NCBI RefSeq assembly: GCF_000473085.1
Contig: NZ_KI421496.1
Span: forward strand, 62,001-126,000
Direction: 5' to 3'
From: Azorhizobium doebereinerae UFLA1-100
Lineage (GTDB): Bacteria > Pseudomonadota > Alphaproteobacteria > Rhizobiales > Xanthobacteraceae
Length of the DNA: 64,000 nucleotides
Part shown: positions 1 through 9,063 of the stretch, one piece after another
Numbering within the stretch: the first letter of the stretch is position 1
Layout of the letters: each line of letters opens with the position of its first letter
Position numbers and translations under genes: made by a program
The notes under the pieces: generated by a model
What the model was told of the DNA's origin: nothing
What the model saw: the letters and a program-made list of their open reading frames with translations, nothing else
Database searches by the model: none

Positions 1-2153
1 CGGGCCTCGCGGGTGGCGAGGCGGATGGCCTCGGTGGCGCCGGACAAGGTGAGGGAGGACGGGCCGTTGTCGGCGGCGATCTCGATGTCGTCACGTCCGA
101 AGCCGGCTAAAAACTCCTCCATGCGCGGCCGGCTGGCGGCGAACACGGCCATGAGGCCGCGCCCGTAGGCGGCTTCCTGGCTGGTGGCGCGGGCATGGAT
201 GATGCGCACCGCCTGGGTGAGGTCGAGGACGCCGGCCGCTTCCGCCGCCGCCACCTCGCCGATGCTGTGGCCCACCACCATGTCCGGGCGCAGCCCTTCC
301 GCCACCAGCGCGCCGGTAAGCGCGGCCTGGACGGCGAACATCAGCGGCTGGATCACCGAGGCCTGGCCGATGCGCGCGCCGAGGTCGGGATCGAACATGT
401 CCTCCTTCACGCCGGTGACGGCGATCGCCTTGAAGGCGGCATCGATCTCGTCGAAGCGGTGGCGGAAGGCGGCGTTGCGCAGATAGGCGGTGCGGCCCAT
501 GCCGACCGCCTGCGCGCCGTTGCCGGAATAGACGAAGCAGACCTTGGCATCGGGCCGCGGCGCGGCGCCGGTGGCGATGGCCTTGGAGGCGCCGGCCGCC
601 GCGAAGTCGCGTAGCGCCCCGGCCATGGCGCCGGCCTCGTCGAGCACCGCGACCGCGCGGTGGCGCAGGCTCTCGCGGCCGGCGGCCACGGCGGCGGCGA
701 GGCGCGCGGGCGGCACGCCCTCGTCCAGCACGGCGGCATAGGCGTCGGCGGTGGCGCGCAGCGCCTCGGCGGTGGCGGCGGAGAGGGCGAGATGGCGGGG
801 AGCCGGCGCGCCGGCCGCGCGCGGCGGGGCCTCGGCCGGCGCGCTGGCCAGGATCACATGGGCATTGGTGCCGCCGAAGCCGAAGGAGGAGACGCCGGCG
901 AACAGGGTGGCGGCGGTGCGGTCGAGGGCGATGGTCTCGCGCGCCGGCAGCAGGTTCAGGTCGGCGAAGTCGATCAGCGGATTGAGCTCGTCCAGATGCA
1001 GCGAGCGCGGAAGTTCACGCGTCTCCAGCGCCTGGACGGCCTTCAGCAGGCCGGCGACGCCGGAGGCCGGCTCCAGATGGCCGATGTTCGACTTCACCGA
1101 GCCGATGGGCAGCGGCGCCGCGCGGCCCCGGCCGAGCACCGAGCCGATGGCGGTGGCCTCCACCGGGTCGCCGATGCGCGTGCCGGTGCCGTGCGCTTCC
1201 ACGAAGGCGACTTGGTCCGGGGTGATGCCGGTCTCGCCATAGAGGCGTTCCAGCAGGGCGCGCTGGCCCTCGACGCCGGGCAAGGCAATGCCGGAGGTGC
1301 GGCCGTCGGAATTCACTCCCGCCGCCACCGCCAGCGCGCGCACCGAGCCGGGCAGCGCCAGATCCTTCCGCCGCAGCACGAAGGCGACCGCGCCTTCCGA
1401 GCGCACATAACCGTCGCCGGCGGCCGAGAACGGCCGGCATAGGCCGGTGGGCGAGAGCATGCCGGCGCGGGAGAAGCCGATATAGGAGGCCGGGGTGAGC
1501 AGCATGTTCACGCCCGCCACCACGGCGGTGTCGATGCGGCCGCTCCTCAGGTCGGCGAGCGCCTGGGAGAAGGCGACCAGCGAGGACGAGCAGGCGGTGT
1601 CCACGGTGAAGCTCGGCCCGTGCCAGTCGAAGGCATAGGACAGGCGATTCGAGACCACCGACAGCGTGTTGCCGGTCATGAAATGGCTTTCGATGGCCGC
1701 CGGGTCGGAGGCCAGCAGGTTGCCGTGGTCGAGGCTGGAGGCGCCCACATAGACGCCGACCTCGTGGCCGGCGAGGCTGGAGGGCGGGAGGCGCGCGTCT
1801 TCCAGCGCCTCCCACACCACTTCCATCAGCAGGCGCTGCTGCGGGTCCACCTGCGCCGCCTCGCGCGGCGACATGCCGAACACGGTCGGGTCGAAATCGA
1901 ACGGGGCATCGAGATAGCCGCCGGCGAAGGAATAGCTGAAGCCCGGTTCGCTGGCGCGCGGATGGAGAAAGCGCTCGACGCTCCAGCGCCCGGCGGGAAA
2001 CGGCTGGATGGCGCAGCGTCCCTCAGACAGCATGCGGCGGAACCGCGCTTCGTCCGGTGCCCCTGGCAGGCGACATGCTGCTCCGACGATGGCGGTGACA
2101 TTGGCACCGGACACACCGTCCCCGAGAGGTCCCTTAAACCGCAATGCACTCAC
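1..2153 (-). CDS. Type I polyketide synthase, KS-AT part (3' end outside window)
   Basis: Modular PKS/FAS-like enzyme that condenses and loads acyl units. About 717 residues are visible; the C-terminus lies beyond position 1. A ketosynthase domain covers roughly residues 12-430, with active Cys188 in DTACSSS, His321 in EAHGTG and His359 in NIGHLE. An acyltransferase domain follows from about residue 520, with nucleophile Ser630 in GHSIGE. The start is taken as GTG at 2153; a TTG at 2144 is also possible and the ribosome site is weak. The gene diverges from a Wza-type export lipoprotein. By analogy with the FAS-like RkpA of rhizobial capsule loci it could make a lipid for surface polysaccharide, but that is inference, and the downstream domains needed to test it are not in the window. 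Confidence 0.88.
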   Translation of the reverse strand, partial: MSALRFKGPLGDGVSGANVTAIVGAACRLPGAPDEARFRRMLSEGRCAIQPFPAGRWSVERFLHPRASEPGFSYSFAGGYLDAPFDFDPTVFGMSPREAAQVDPQQRLLMEVVWEALEDARLPPSSLAGHEVGVYVGASSLDHGNLLASDPAAIESHFMTGNTLSVVSNRLSYAFDWHGPSFTVDTACSSSLVAFSQALADLRSGRIDTAVVAGVNMLLTPASYIGFSRAGMLSPTGLCRPFSAAGDGYVRSEGAVAFVLRRKDLALPGSVRALAVAAGVNSDGRTSGIALPGVEGQRALLERLYGETGITPDQVAFVEAHGTGTRIGDPVEATAIGSVLGRGRAAPLPIGSVKSNIGHLEPASGVAGLLKAVQALETRELPRSLHLDELNPLIDFADLNLLPARETIALDRTAATLFAGVSSFGFGGTNAHVILASAPAEAPPRAAGAPAPRHLALSAATAEALRATADAYAAVLDEGVPPARLAAAVAAGRESLRHRAVAVLDEAGAMAGALRDFAAAGASKAIATGAAPRPDAKVCFVYSGNGAQAVGMGRTAYLRNAAFRHRFDEIDAAFKAIAVTGVKEDMFDPDLGARIGQASVIQPLMFAVQAALTGALVAEGLRPDMVVGHSIGEVAAAEAAGVLDLTQAVRIIHARATSQEAAYGRGLMAVFAASRPRMEEFLAGFGRDDIEIAADNGPSSLTLSGATEAIRLATREA

Positions 2154-2682
2154 CCGCCCTGAGAGATTCCGATAGGATAGGCCGCCACTGGCGCCTTGGT
2201 TGCTTATGGCAACGGACCTTGAGCCCGGTCAATACGACGGACCCGTGCGGCGACATCGTTCGTTTTCCGCATCGCACACGATCTTTCAACCTAACCTGAA
2301 ACGCCGGACGTGTGGACCCCCGTCCCGTTGCGTCTCAAGGCGTGACATCCCTGCGGGGCGCTGCAATTCCGGCGGGGAATGGCGTGCACGCCGTTTCCGC
2401 CCTCCTATTCCGCAACGTCATGACGACCGTCCGTCTTGGCATGGCGGCCGGTGTCCTGATGCCGTTGCCCTCGCGGCCTGAACCGCCGGAGCGGCGCCCC
2501 GCGCCTGCCGCTCCCCTCCACCGCTCCGGCGAGGCTGTTAACGATGTGCGCCGTTTTGAAGTCGGGCCGAGGTGTGGCAATCAGGAAACAGCATTATGAG
2601 GAGTGAGGCCCTGCCGGATCGGCAGGGTTGGTCGATGCTGGCCGCCATGGTATCTGGCGACGAGACTTGTACGGGAGCATTC
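2154..2682. other. Divergent intergenic region between PKS and export lipoprotein
   Basis: About 530 bases separate the two divergent genes and should hold both promoters. I see no convincing coding frame. The short open frames at 2200-2599 lack ribosome sites and family resemblance. A small inverted repeat, TTGC-N5-GCAA, lies near 2199-2211. I could not assign promoter boxes with confidence. Confidence 0.4.
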
Positions 2683-3855
2683 ATGCGGAAGGTATCGAGT
2701 TGGCCGCTTTTGCTTTCGGGCGTGGCCCTGGTCCTTTCCGGATGCGCCGAGACTCTGCCTCAGGTCGGCCCGAACGCGCGGGAGGTCGTCTCCCAGTCGG
2801 TCGAGGACAATGTCCAGCGCTATGAGATTGTCGACATCGACAATGCCGTGCTCGACATCGCCCGCCAGCGCGCCCCCGATACCTTCTACACCAGCTTCGG
2901 CCGCTCCGGTCCCTCGCGCACTCCCGTGGTGGGCATCGGCGACATGGTCGCCGTGACCATCTGGGAGGCGGGTGCCGGCGGCCTGTTCTCCTCCGCCGTG
3001 GTGGCGGGCAGCTTCACCACCGGCTCGAAGACGGCGACCATCCCCGAACAGGTGGTCAAGGCCTCGGGCACCATTTCCATTCCCTATGCCGGCGAAGTCC
3101 AGGCGGCGGGCCGGACCACGGGCGCGATCCAGGACGACATCGTCAAGGCGCTGACCGGCAAGGCCATCCAGCCGCAGGTGCTGGTCACCGTCACCAAGGC
3201 GGTGAGCAACACGGTCACCGTCTCGGGCGAGGTGGTGCAGGGGGCCCGGGTGCCGCTGAGCGTGAAGGGCGACCGCCTGCTCGACGTGGTGGCCACCGCC
3301 GGCGGCGTGCGCGCGCCGGTGAACGAGACCTTCATCCAGCTCTCCCGTGGCTCGCACACCGTCCGCGTGGCCATGGAGCGGGTCGTCTCCGATCCGCGCG
3401 AGAACGTCTACATGCAGCCCGGCGACGTGCTGACCCTGGTGCGCGAGCCGCAGGTGTTCCTGGCCTATGGCGCGACCGGCGCGAACGCGGAAATTCCGTT
3501 CAACGCCTCGGGCATCACGCTCGCCACGGCGCTGGTCAAGGCCGGCGGCCTGCAGGACAACCGCTCCGATCCGTCGGGCGTGTTCATCATGCGCTACGAG
3601 CCGGAATTCATCGCCCGCAAGCTGCGGCCCGACAGCCCGCTGGTGGTGCGCGGCGGCCTGACGCCGGTGGTCTACCGTCTCAACCTGCGTGACACCAACT
3701 CGCTGTTCGTGGCCCAGCACTTCCCGATCTTCAATCGCGACGTGATCTACGTCACCAACGCCTCGATCACCGACGTGCAGAAGGCCATGCAGGTGTTCCT
3801 CATGGTGTCCTCGCCGGCGACCACCGGGCTCTCCGTCTACACGGCGGTCAAATAG
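2683..3855 (+). CDS. Polysaccharide export outer-membrane lipoprotein (Wza/KpsD-like)
   Basis: Predicted outer-membrane polysaccharide export protein of 390 residues. The chosen ATG gives a lipoprotein signal peptide that begins MRKVSSWPLLL and ends in LSGC, so the mature protein would start at a lipidated Cys. GGGAG lies five bases upstream, which favours this ATG over an in-frame upstream start at 2572. A Poly_export domain follows the signal (residues about 85-190, with VGIGDMVAVTIWEAG). SLBB-like segments come next (VTVSGEVVQGARVPL, a second near residue 280). In Wza-type exporters these form the periplasmic ring. No inner-membrane copolymerase or polymerase gene is adjacent in the window. 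The family call is firm; the exported polymer is unknown. Confidence 0.9.
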   Translation: MRKVSSWPLLLSGVALVLSGCAETLPQVGPNAREVVSQSVEDNVQRYEIVDIDNAVLDIARQRAPDTFYTSFGRSGPSRTPVVGIGDMVAVTIWEAGAGGLFSSAVVAGSFTTGSKTATIPEQVVKASGTISIPYAGEVQAAGRTTGAIQDDIVKALTGKAIQPQVLVTVTKAVSNTVTVSGEVVQGARVPLSVKGDRLLDVVATAGGVRAPVNETFIQLSRGSHTVRVAMERVVSDPRENVYMQPGDVLTLVREPQVFLAYGATGANAEIPFNASGITLATALVKAGGLQDNRSDPSGVFIMRYEPEFIARKLRPDSPLVVRGGLTPVVYRLNLRDTNSLFVAQHFPIFNRDVIYVTNASITDVQKAMQVFLMVSSPATTGLSVYTAVK

Positions 3856-3883
3856 GCCGACGCTCCAGAGGGATCGCGACGCG

Positions 3884-3907
3884 CGGGAGCCGGCATGCCG
3901 GCTCCCG
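3884..3907. terminator. Perfect 24-bp palindrome between convergent genes, likely terminator
   Basis: The 12-base arm CGGGAGCCGGCA is followed directly by its exact complement, and on the plus strand by TTCTCGTTTC. It sits between the convergent export lipoprotein and MaoC genes, where a bidirectional terminator is expected. Confidence 0.65.
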
Positions 3908-3915
3908 TTCTCGTT

Positions 3916-4386
3916 TCAGCCGGCGGCGTGGCGGGCGAGCGGGGAGCGCTCGGTCTCGCTGCGCGGCGGCACCTTCACCCAGGCTTCCCCGTCCAGCACC
4001 ACCTCGTCGCCCACCTTGCAGGTGCAGGCGAGGCGCGCCCGGCGCCGCTCGGGGATGAGCTCGGCCACCTCCACAGTGACCAGCACGGTGTCGCCGATCT
4101 TCACCGGGGCGCGGAAGTTCAGCGTCTGCGAGATATAGACCGCGCCGGGGCCGGGCAGGCGCGTGCCGAGCACGGCGGAGATCAGGCTGGCGGTATAGAG
4201 GCCGTGGGCGATGCGGGTGCCGAAGGGCGTGCGGGCGGCGAAATGCTCCGACAGGTGAATGGGGTTGCGATCCCCGGTCACCTCGGCGAAGCCCACCACG
4301 TCCGACGAGGCGATGGTCTTCGACAGGGTCTCGGTCATGCCGGTTTCCAGATCCTCGAAGCACAGAAGGCGCAGTTCGGGATACAT
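3916..4386 (-). CDS. MaoC-family enoyl-CoA hydratase ((R)-specific type)
   Basis: Single hot-dog-fold hydratase of 156 residues, the size of PhaJ-type (R)-specific enoyl-CoA hydratases. The hydratase motif is clear: DVVGFAEVTGDRNPIHL supplies the Asp and His dyad near residues 38-43. It is followed by FGTRIAHGLYTASLIS and FRAPVKIGDTV, both typical of MaoC proteins. It would add water to trans-2-enoyl-CoA in the cytoplasm. The gene stands alone between the export lipoprotein (convergent) and the Lrp-type regulator (same strand, 101 bases downstream), so its pathway is not given by context. Family confident, substrate unknown. Confidence 0.88.
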   Translation of the reverse strand: MYPELRLLCFEDLETGMTETLSKTIASSDVVGFAEVTGDRNPIHLSEHFAARTPFGTRIAHGLYTASLISAVLGTRLPGPGAVYISQTLNFRAPVKIGDTVLVTVEVAELIPERRRARLACTCKVGDEVVLDGEAWVKVPPRSETERSPLARHAAG

Positions 4387-4487
4387 CGCTCTCCCTTTCC
4401 TTTCTTGGTGGCGCGGCCAGGGCCGGCGGCGCGGGCATTAGGCGGCAGGACGGCGCCGACGGGAAGCCGGACTTTCGTCCCCCGCGT

Positions 4488-4949
4488 TCAGACCGGCAAC
4501 GGGCCGTCGCTCTTCACTTCCTCCATCACCGCATAGGAGCGGGTTTCCCGCACGCCGGGGAAGCCGAGGAGGACGGTGCCGAGGAAGCGGCGATAGGCGG
4601 ACATGTCCGGCAGCCGGGCCTTGAGCAGATAGTCGAACCCACCGGCTACCATATGGCATTCCAGCACCTCGGGCGCGGCGCGCACCGCCTTGGCGAAGCG
4701 CTCGAAGGCGTCCGGCGTGGTCTTGTCCAACTGCACTTCGATGAACACCAGGAAGCCGAGGCCGAGGCGATGCGGGTCCAGCCGGGCGCCGAAGCCGGCC
4801 ACATAACCGTCCCGTTGCAGGCGTTTCAGGCGCTCGCCGGCAGAGGTGGGCGAGAGGCCGACCTGCTCCGCCAGCTCCACTCCGGAAATCCGGCCATCCC
4901 TTTGAAGGATCGCGAGAATTCGCCTGTCGGTGCGGTCGAGGCTGCTCAT
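4488..4949 (-). CDS. putR: Lrp/AsnC-family regulator, probable proline-responsive activator of putA
   Basis: Lrp/AsnC transcription factor of 153 residues. The N-terminal helix-turn-helix is visible in LDRTDRRILAILQRDGRIS and LAEQVGLSPTSAGERLKRL. A C-terminal RAM ligand domain follows (LECHMVAGGFDYLLKARL). The ATG at 4949 is preceded by GGAGAAG at normal spacing. The open frame continues far upstream, but only as antisense of putA. The gene is divergent from putA, with 111 bases between the starts. This is the known arrangement of the alphaproteobacterial PutR/PutA pair, in which the regulator activates putA with proline. A palindrome at 4960-4974 is a likely binding site. The symbol is by context and family. 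Confidence 0.88.
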   Translation of the reverse strand: MSSLDRTDRRILAILQRDGRISGVELAEQVGLSPTSAGERLKRLQRDGYVAGFGARLDPHRLGLGFLVFIEVQLDKTTPDAFERFAKAVRAAPEVLECHMVAGGFDYLLKARLPDMSAYRRFLGTVLLGFPGVRETRSYAVMEEVKSDGPLPV

Positions 4950-4959
4950 CTTCTCCGGC

Positions 4960-4974
4960 CAGATAGGGTATCTG
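4960..4974. promoter_or_regulatory. CAGATA-GGG-TATCTG palindrome, candidate PutR operator
   Basis: A perfect inverted repeat with six-base arms and a three-base centre starts 11 bases from the regulator start codon. Related half-sites follow toward putA (CAGAA at 4978, ATCTG at 4991), at spacings of roughly one helical turn, as expected for an Lrp oligomer. Binding is inferred. Confidence 0.5.
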
Positions 4975-5060
4975 CCGCAGAATCTAAGGCATCTGGCTTG
5001 AAATGACCATCGAAGCACGGGGCATTGCGGATTATCGAGATATATCCGCCGGAGATTTCC

Positions 5061-8000
5061 ATGCCCAGCCCCGTTTCCACCGCCCTCGTCCCCATGCCGC
5101 AGCCGCTGGTGCCGCCGTTCGAGGCGCCCTATGCGCCGGACGATGCGGCGATCGCCACCCTGCTGCTGCCCCAGGGCACGCTGCCCGCCGAGGCCGAGGC
5201 GCGCATCGACGCGCTGGCGAGCCGGCTGATCGGCGCCATCCGCAAGGGCGGCGGCACCGGCGGGATGGGCGGCATTGAGGAAGTGCTGCGCGAATACGCC
5301 CTCTCCACCAAGGAGGGGCTGGCGCTGATGACATTGGCCGAGGCGCTGCTGCGGGTGCCCGATCCGGTTACGGCGGACCGGCTGATCGAGGACAAGCTGG
5401 CCCAGGGCGACTTCCTCAACCACGCCTCCAAGTCCGACGCGCTGCTGGTGAATGCCTCGTCCTGGGCGCTGGGCGTCACCGCGCGGGTCATCCAGCCGGG
5501 CGAGACGCCGGAGGGCGTGCTGGGGCGCCTCACCAAGCGCATCGGCCTGCCGGCGGTGCGGGCGGCGACGCGCCAGGCCATGAAGGTGCTGGGCAATCAT
5601 TTCGTGCTCGGCCAGACCATCCATGCCGCGCTCGACCGGGCGCAGTCGTCGAGCGGCCGGGCCTATCGCTATTCCTTCGACATGCTGGGCGAGGGCGCCC
5701 GCACGGCCGCCGACGCCAGGCGCTATTTCGACAGCTACGCCAGCGCCATCGCCGACATCGGCGCGCGGGCCGGCAATGCGGCGCTGCCGGACCGGCCGGG
5801 CATCTCGGTGAAGCTCTCCGCTTTGCACCCGCGCTATGACGCGGTGAACCGCGACCGCGTGCTGGCGGAACTGGTGCCGCTGGTGGTGGATCTGGCCCGG
5901 CAGGCCAAGGCCTTCGACCTCAACTTCACCATCGACGCGGAGGAAGCCGACCGGCTGGAACTCTCCCTCGACGTCATCGACGCCGTGCTGGCGGACCCCG
6001 GCCTTGCGGGCTGGGACGGCTTCGGCCTCGCCATCCAGGCCTATCAGAAGCGCGCCGCGGCGGTGATCGACCACATGGCGGCCCTGGCCGAGCGGCTGGA
6101 CCGGCGGCTGATGCTGCGGCTGGTGAAGGGCGCCTATTGGGACACCGAGGTGAAGCGGGCCCAGGAGCGCGGGCTCGACGGCTATCCGGTGTTCACCCGC
6201 AAGGCGATGACCGACCTCAACTACATGGCCTGCGCCCGCAAGCTGCTGGCGCTGCGCCCGCGCATCTTCCCGCAGTTCGCCACCCACAACGCGCTGACGG
6301 TCGCCACCATCGTGGAGCTGTCCGGCGGCACGGGCGGCTTCGAATTCCAACGCCTCCACGGCATGGGCGAGGCGGTGCACGGCGAACTCTTGGCCAGCGT
6401 GCCCGGCACCGGCTGCCGCACCTATGCTCCCGTGGGCGGGCATCGCGACCTGCTGGCCTATCTGGTCCGCCGCCTGCTGGAGAACGGCGCCAATTCCTCC
6501 TTCGTCTCGGTGGCCGGCGATCCCGCCGTGCCGGTGAGCGACCTGCTGCGCCGCCCGGCGACGGTGATCGGCACGCCCGATGCCGCCCGCAACACCCATA
6601 TCCCCTTGCCAGCGGATCTCTACGGCGCCGGCCGGGCCAATTCGAAGGGCGTGGAACTGGGCAGCCGGAAGGCGCTGGCCGCGCTGCTGGCGGACATCGC
6701 CGCCGCCCGCCGCGAGGTCACCGCCGCCCCGATCATCGACGGCGTGGTTCATACCGGCGTTGCGCGCACGGTGACGAGCCCCATCGACGGCGGGGCCATC
6801 GGCCGGGTGGTGGAAGCCGACGCTGCGGCGGCGGATGCCGCGGTTGCGGCGGCGCTCAAGGGCTTCCCGGCCTGGGACCGGACGCCGTCTTCTGACCGCG
6901 CCGCGATCCTGGTGCGGGCCGCCGACCTCCTGGAGGCGCGCGCGCCCGCTTTCCTCGCCCTGCTCCAGGACGAGGCCGGCAAGACGCTGGACGACGGCCT
7001 GTCCGAGGTGCGCGAGGCGGTGGACTTCCTGCGCTATTACGCCGGCGAGGCCATGCGCCTGTGCGGCGCCGGCACGGAACTGCCCGGCCCAACCGGCGAG
7101 AGCAACGTGCTGCGGCTGCGCGGCCGGGGCGTGTTCGTCGCCATCTCGCCCTGGAACTTCCCGCTGGCCATCTTCCTCGGCCAGGTGTCGGCGGCGCTCG
7201 CCGCCGGCAATGCGGTGGTGGCGAAGCCCGCCGAGCAGACCCCGCTGATCGCGGTGGAAGCGGTGCGGCTGCTGCACGAGGCGGGCGTGCCCGCCGGCGC
7301 GCTGCATGTGGTGACCGGCGACGGGCGCATCGGCGCCCGGCTGGTGGAGGCGCCCCGCGTGGCGGGCGTGGTGTTCACCGGCTCCACCGAGGTGGCGCGC
7401 ATCATCAACCGCACGCTGGCGGCCAAGGATGGCCCCATCGTGCCGCTGATCGCCGAAACCGGCGGCATCAATGCCATGATCGTGGACGCCACCGCGCTGC
7501 CCGAGCAGGTGTCTGACGACGTGGTCACTTCCGCCTTCCGCTCCGCCGGCCAGCGCTGCTCGGCGCTGCGCCTCCTGTTCGTGCAGGAGGACGTGGCGGA
7601 CAAGATGATCGAGATGGTGGTCGGCGCCGCCGACGCCTTGCGCCTGGGCGATCCGCGCGATCCCGCCGTGCATGTGGGGCCGGTGATCGATGCCGAGGCC
7701 AAGGGCAAGCTGGACGCCTATGTGCGCGCCCGCTCCGCCACGGCCCGCGTGCACTATGCCGGCACCGCCCCGGCGCGGGGCACCTTCGTGGCGCCGCATG
7801 TCTTCGAGCTGAAGAGCGCGAACGAACTGACGGAGGAGGTGTTCGGCCCCATCCTGCATGTGGTGCGCTACAAGGCGGGGCAGATCGACGCCGTGCTCGA
7901 TGCCGTCGACGCCACCGGCTACGGCCTGACGCTGGGCCTCCACACCCGCATCGACGGGCTGGTGGAAAAGGTCACGTCCCGCCTGCCGGTGGGCAACATC

Positions 8001-8186
8001 TATGTGAACCGCAACATCATCGGCGCGGTGGTGGGCGTGCAGCCGTTCGGCGGCCACGGCCTCTCCGGCACCGGCCCGAAGGCGGGCGGCCCGCACTATC
8101 TGCTGCGCTTCGCCAGCGAGCAGACCGTGACCATCAACACCTCCGCCGCGGGCGGCAATGCGGCGTTGATGACGCAGGGCGAATAA
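5061..8186 (+). CDS. putA: Bifunctional proline dehydrogenase / L-glutamate-gamma-semialdehyde dehydrogenase
   Basis: Oxidises proline to glutamate in two steps with substrate channelling. The protein has 1041 residues and lacks the N-terminal ribbon-helix-helix DNA-binding domain of the roughly 1320-residue enteric PutA, so it is the short non-repressor form. The FAD-dependent proline dehydrogenase barrel occupies about residues 80-480 (LMLRLVKGAYWDTEVKRAQ, FATHNALTV). The NAD-dependent aldehyde dehydrogenase covers about 530-1030, with general base Glu799 in IAETGG and nucleophile Cys833 in AGQRCSALR. GGAG ends six bases before the chosen ATG at 5061. Upstream in-frame codons lie in the promoter region. 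The gene is divergent from the Lrp-type regulator, which probably controls it. Confidence 0.96.
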   Translation: MPSPVSTALVPMPQPLVPPFEAPYAPDDAAIATLLLPQGTLPAEAEARIDALASRLIGAIRKGGGTGGMGGIEEVLREYALSTKEGLALMTLAEALLRVPDPVTADRLIEDKLAQGDFLNHASKSDALLVNASSWALGVTARVIQPGETPEGVLGRLTKRIGLPAVRAATRQAMKVLGNHFVLGQTIHAALDRAQSSSGRAYRYSFDMLGEGARTAADARRYFDSYASAIADIGARAGNAALPDRPGISVKLSALHPRYDAVNRDRVLAELVPLVVDLARQAKAFDLNFTIDAEEADRLELSLDVIDAVLADPGLAGWDGFGLAIQAYQKRAAAVIDHMAALAERLDRRLMLRLVKGAYWDTEVKRAQERGLDGYPVFTRKAMTDLNYMACARKLLALRPRIFPQFATHNALTVATIVELSGGTGGFEFQRLHGMGEAVHGELLASVPGTGCRTYAPVGGHRDLLAYLVRRLLENGANSSFVSVAGDPAVPVSDLLRRPATVIGTPDAARNTHIPLPADLYGAGRANSKGVELGSRKALAALLADIAAARREVTAAPIIDGVVHTGVARTVTSPIDGGAIGRVVEADAAAADAAVAAALKGFPAWDRTPSSDRAAILVRAADLLEARAPAFLALLQDEAGKTLDDGLSEVREAVDFLRYYAGEAMRLCGAGTELPGPTGESNVLRLRGRGVFVAISPWNFPLAIFLGQVSAALAAGNAVVAKPAEQTPLIAVEAVRLLHEAGVPAGALHVVTGDGRIGARLVEAPRVAGVVFTGSTEVARIINRTLAAKDGPIVPLIAETGGINAMIVDATALPEQVSDDVVTSAFRSAGQRCSALRLLFVQEDVADKMIEMVVGAADALRLGDPRDPAVHVGPVIDAEAKGKLDAYVRARSATARVHYAGTAPARGTFVAPHVFELKSANELTEEVFGPILHVVRYKAGQIDAVLDAVDATGYGLTLGLHTRIDGLVEKVTSRLPVGNIYVNRNIIGAVVGVQPFGGHGLSGTGPKAGGPHYLLRFASEQTVTINTSAAGGNAALMTQGE

Positions 8187-8220
8187 CACCGCGCGGCGGC
8201 ACGATGCTGTGCCGGCGTGC

Positions 8221-8436
8221 CGTCCCGTTTTGAGACCGTTGGTCCGTCGAAGCGGAACAGGGCGGGATCAGAGCAGGCCCGAATCGGCCGGAACGGGATG
8301 TTCTCTCCCCGTTCCGGCGGACGATCGGTGCCCTGGAGGCCTGGCGGGTCCGTCCCGGATCGGGACATGGCGCCGCCCGTTCGCGGAACGGAGCCGGACC
8401 AGACCCGGCCCGAATCGGCGCGCGGCGCATGTTCCG
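8221..8436. repeat. Degenerate tandem duplication (~85 bp, offset ~131) with hairpin at 8287-8318
   Basis: Two related segments, about 8221-8305 and 8351-8436, share GCGGAAC, CAGA, the 13-mer GGCCCGAATCGGC and ATGTTC in the same order. Within the first copy CCGGAACGGG (8288-8297) pairs with CCCGTTCCGG (8308-8317). No T-run follows. The block lies between convergent putA and ubiX, so the hairpin may also end transcription. I find no coding frame with family resemblance here. Confidence 0.55.
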
Positions 8437-8449
8437 CCTTCGGTCCGGC

Positions 8450-9025
8450 TCAGGAGCGGGAGGCCTCGCCGGTCCAGCGCTTCACGATGGGCAGCGGGAT
8501 GTCGAACAGATCGAGCGCGCGGGCGACGGTCTGGTTGATGATGTCGTCGAGGCTCTTGGGCCGGTGATAGAAGGCGGGCACCGGCGGCATGATGACGGCA
8601 CCATTGCGCGTCGCCTGGGCCATCAGGTCGATATGGCCGGCATGGAGCGGTGTCTCGCGCAGCAGCAGCACCACGCGGCGGCGCTCCTTCAGGCAGACGT
8701 CCGCCGCCCGCACGGTCAGCTCGTCATTGTAGCAATTGGCGATGCCGCTCAGCGTCTTGATGGAGCAGGGCGCCACCAGCATGCCGACCGTCTGGAACGA
8801 GCCGGATGAGAGCGCCGCCCCGATGTCCTTGGGATTGTAGAGCGTGTCGGCGAGCGCCCGCACGTCGTCCGGCTTGAAGTCGGTTTCCTCGACGATGGTG
8901 CGCAGGCCCGACGGGGTGAGGATGACGTGGGTCTCCACCTCCGGCACCTCCCTCAGGAGCTGGAGCGCGCGAATGCCGTAGATGGCCCCCGAGGCGCCGG
9001 TGATGGCAACGATCAGGCGTTTCAT
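8450..9025 (-). CDS. ubiX: Flavin prenyltransferase UbiX
   Basis: Joins a dimethylallyl group to FMN to give prenylated FMN, the cofactor of UbiD decarboxylases. The protein has 191 residues, usual for the family. It starts with the flavin-binding MKRLIVAITGASGA and carries VAPCSIKTLSGIANCYNDEL and LRETPLHAGHI, the conserved UbiX/Pad1 segments. GAGG lies four bases before the ATG. It is the last gene of a minus-strand run that includes a UbiD-family decarboxylase (12291-13892). This suggests it serves that enzyme rather than, or as well as, ubiquinone synthesis. The run also carries an ABC importer, consistent with catabolism of an imported aromatic acid. Confidence 0.94.
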   Translation of the reverse strand: MKRLIVAITGASGAIYGIRALQLLREVPEVETHVILTPSGLRTIVEETDFKPDDVRALADTLYNPKDIGAALSSGSFQTVGMLVAPCSIKTLSGIANCYNDELTVRAADVCLKERRRVVLLLRETPLHAGHIDLMAQATRNGAVIMPPVPAFYHRPKSLDDIINQTVARALDLFDIPLPIVKRWTGEASRS

Positions 9026-9063
9026 GTCCTCATCCTTCCGGAGCCGGAGCGGTGAATCCGGCT

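Noticed and set aside
4488-8189. A 3.7-kb open frame on the minus strand across putA
   Set aside because: Only its last 153 codons are a real gene (the Lrp-type regulator); the rest is His/Arg/Gly-rich antisense of putA, a common effect of high GC and codon bias.
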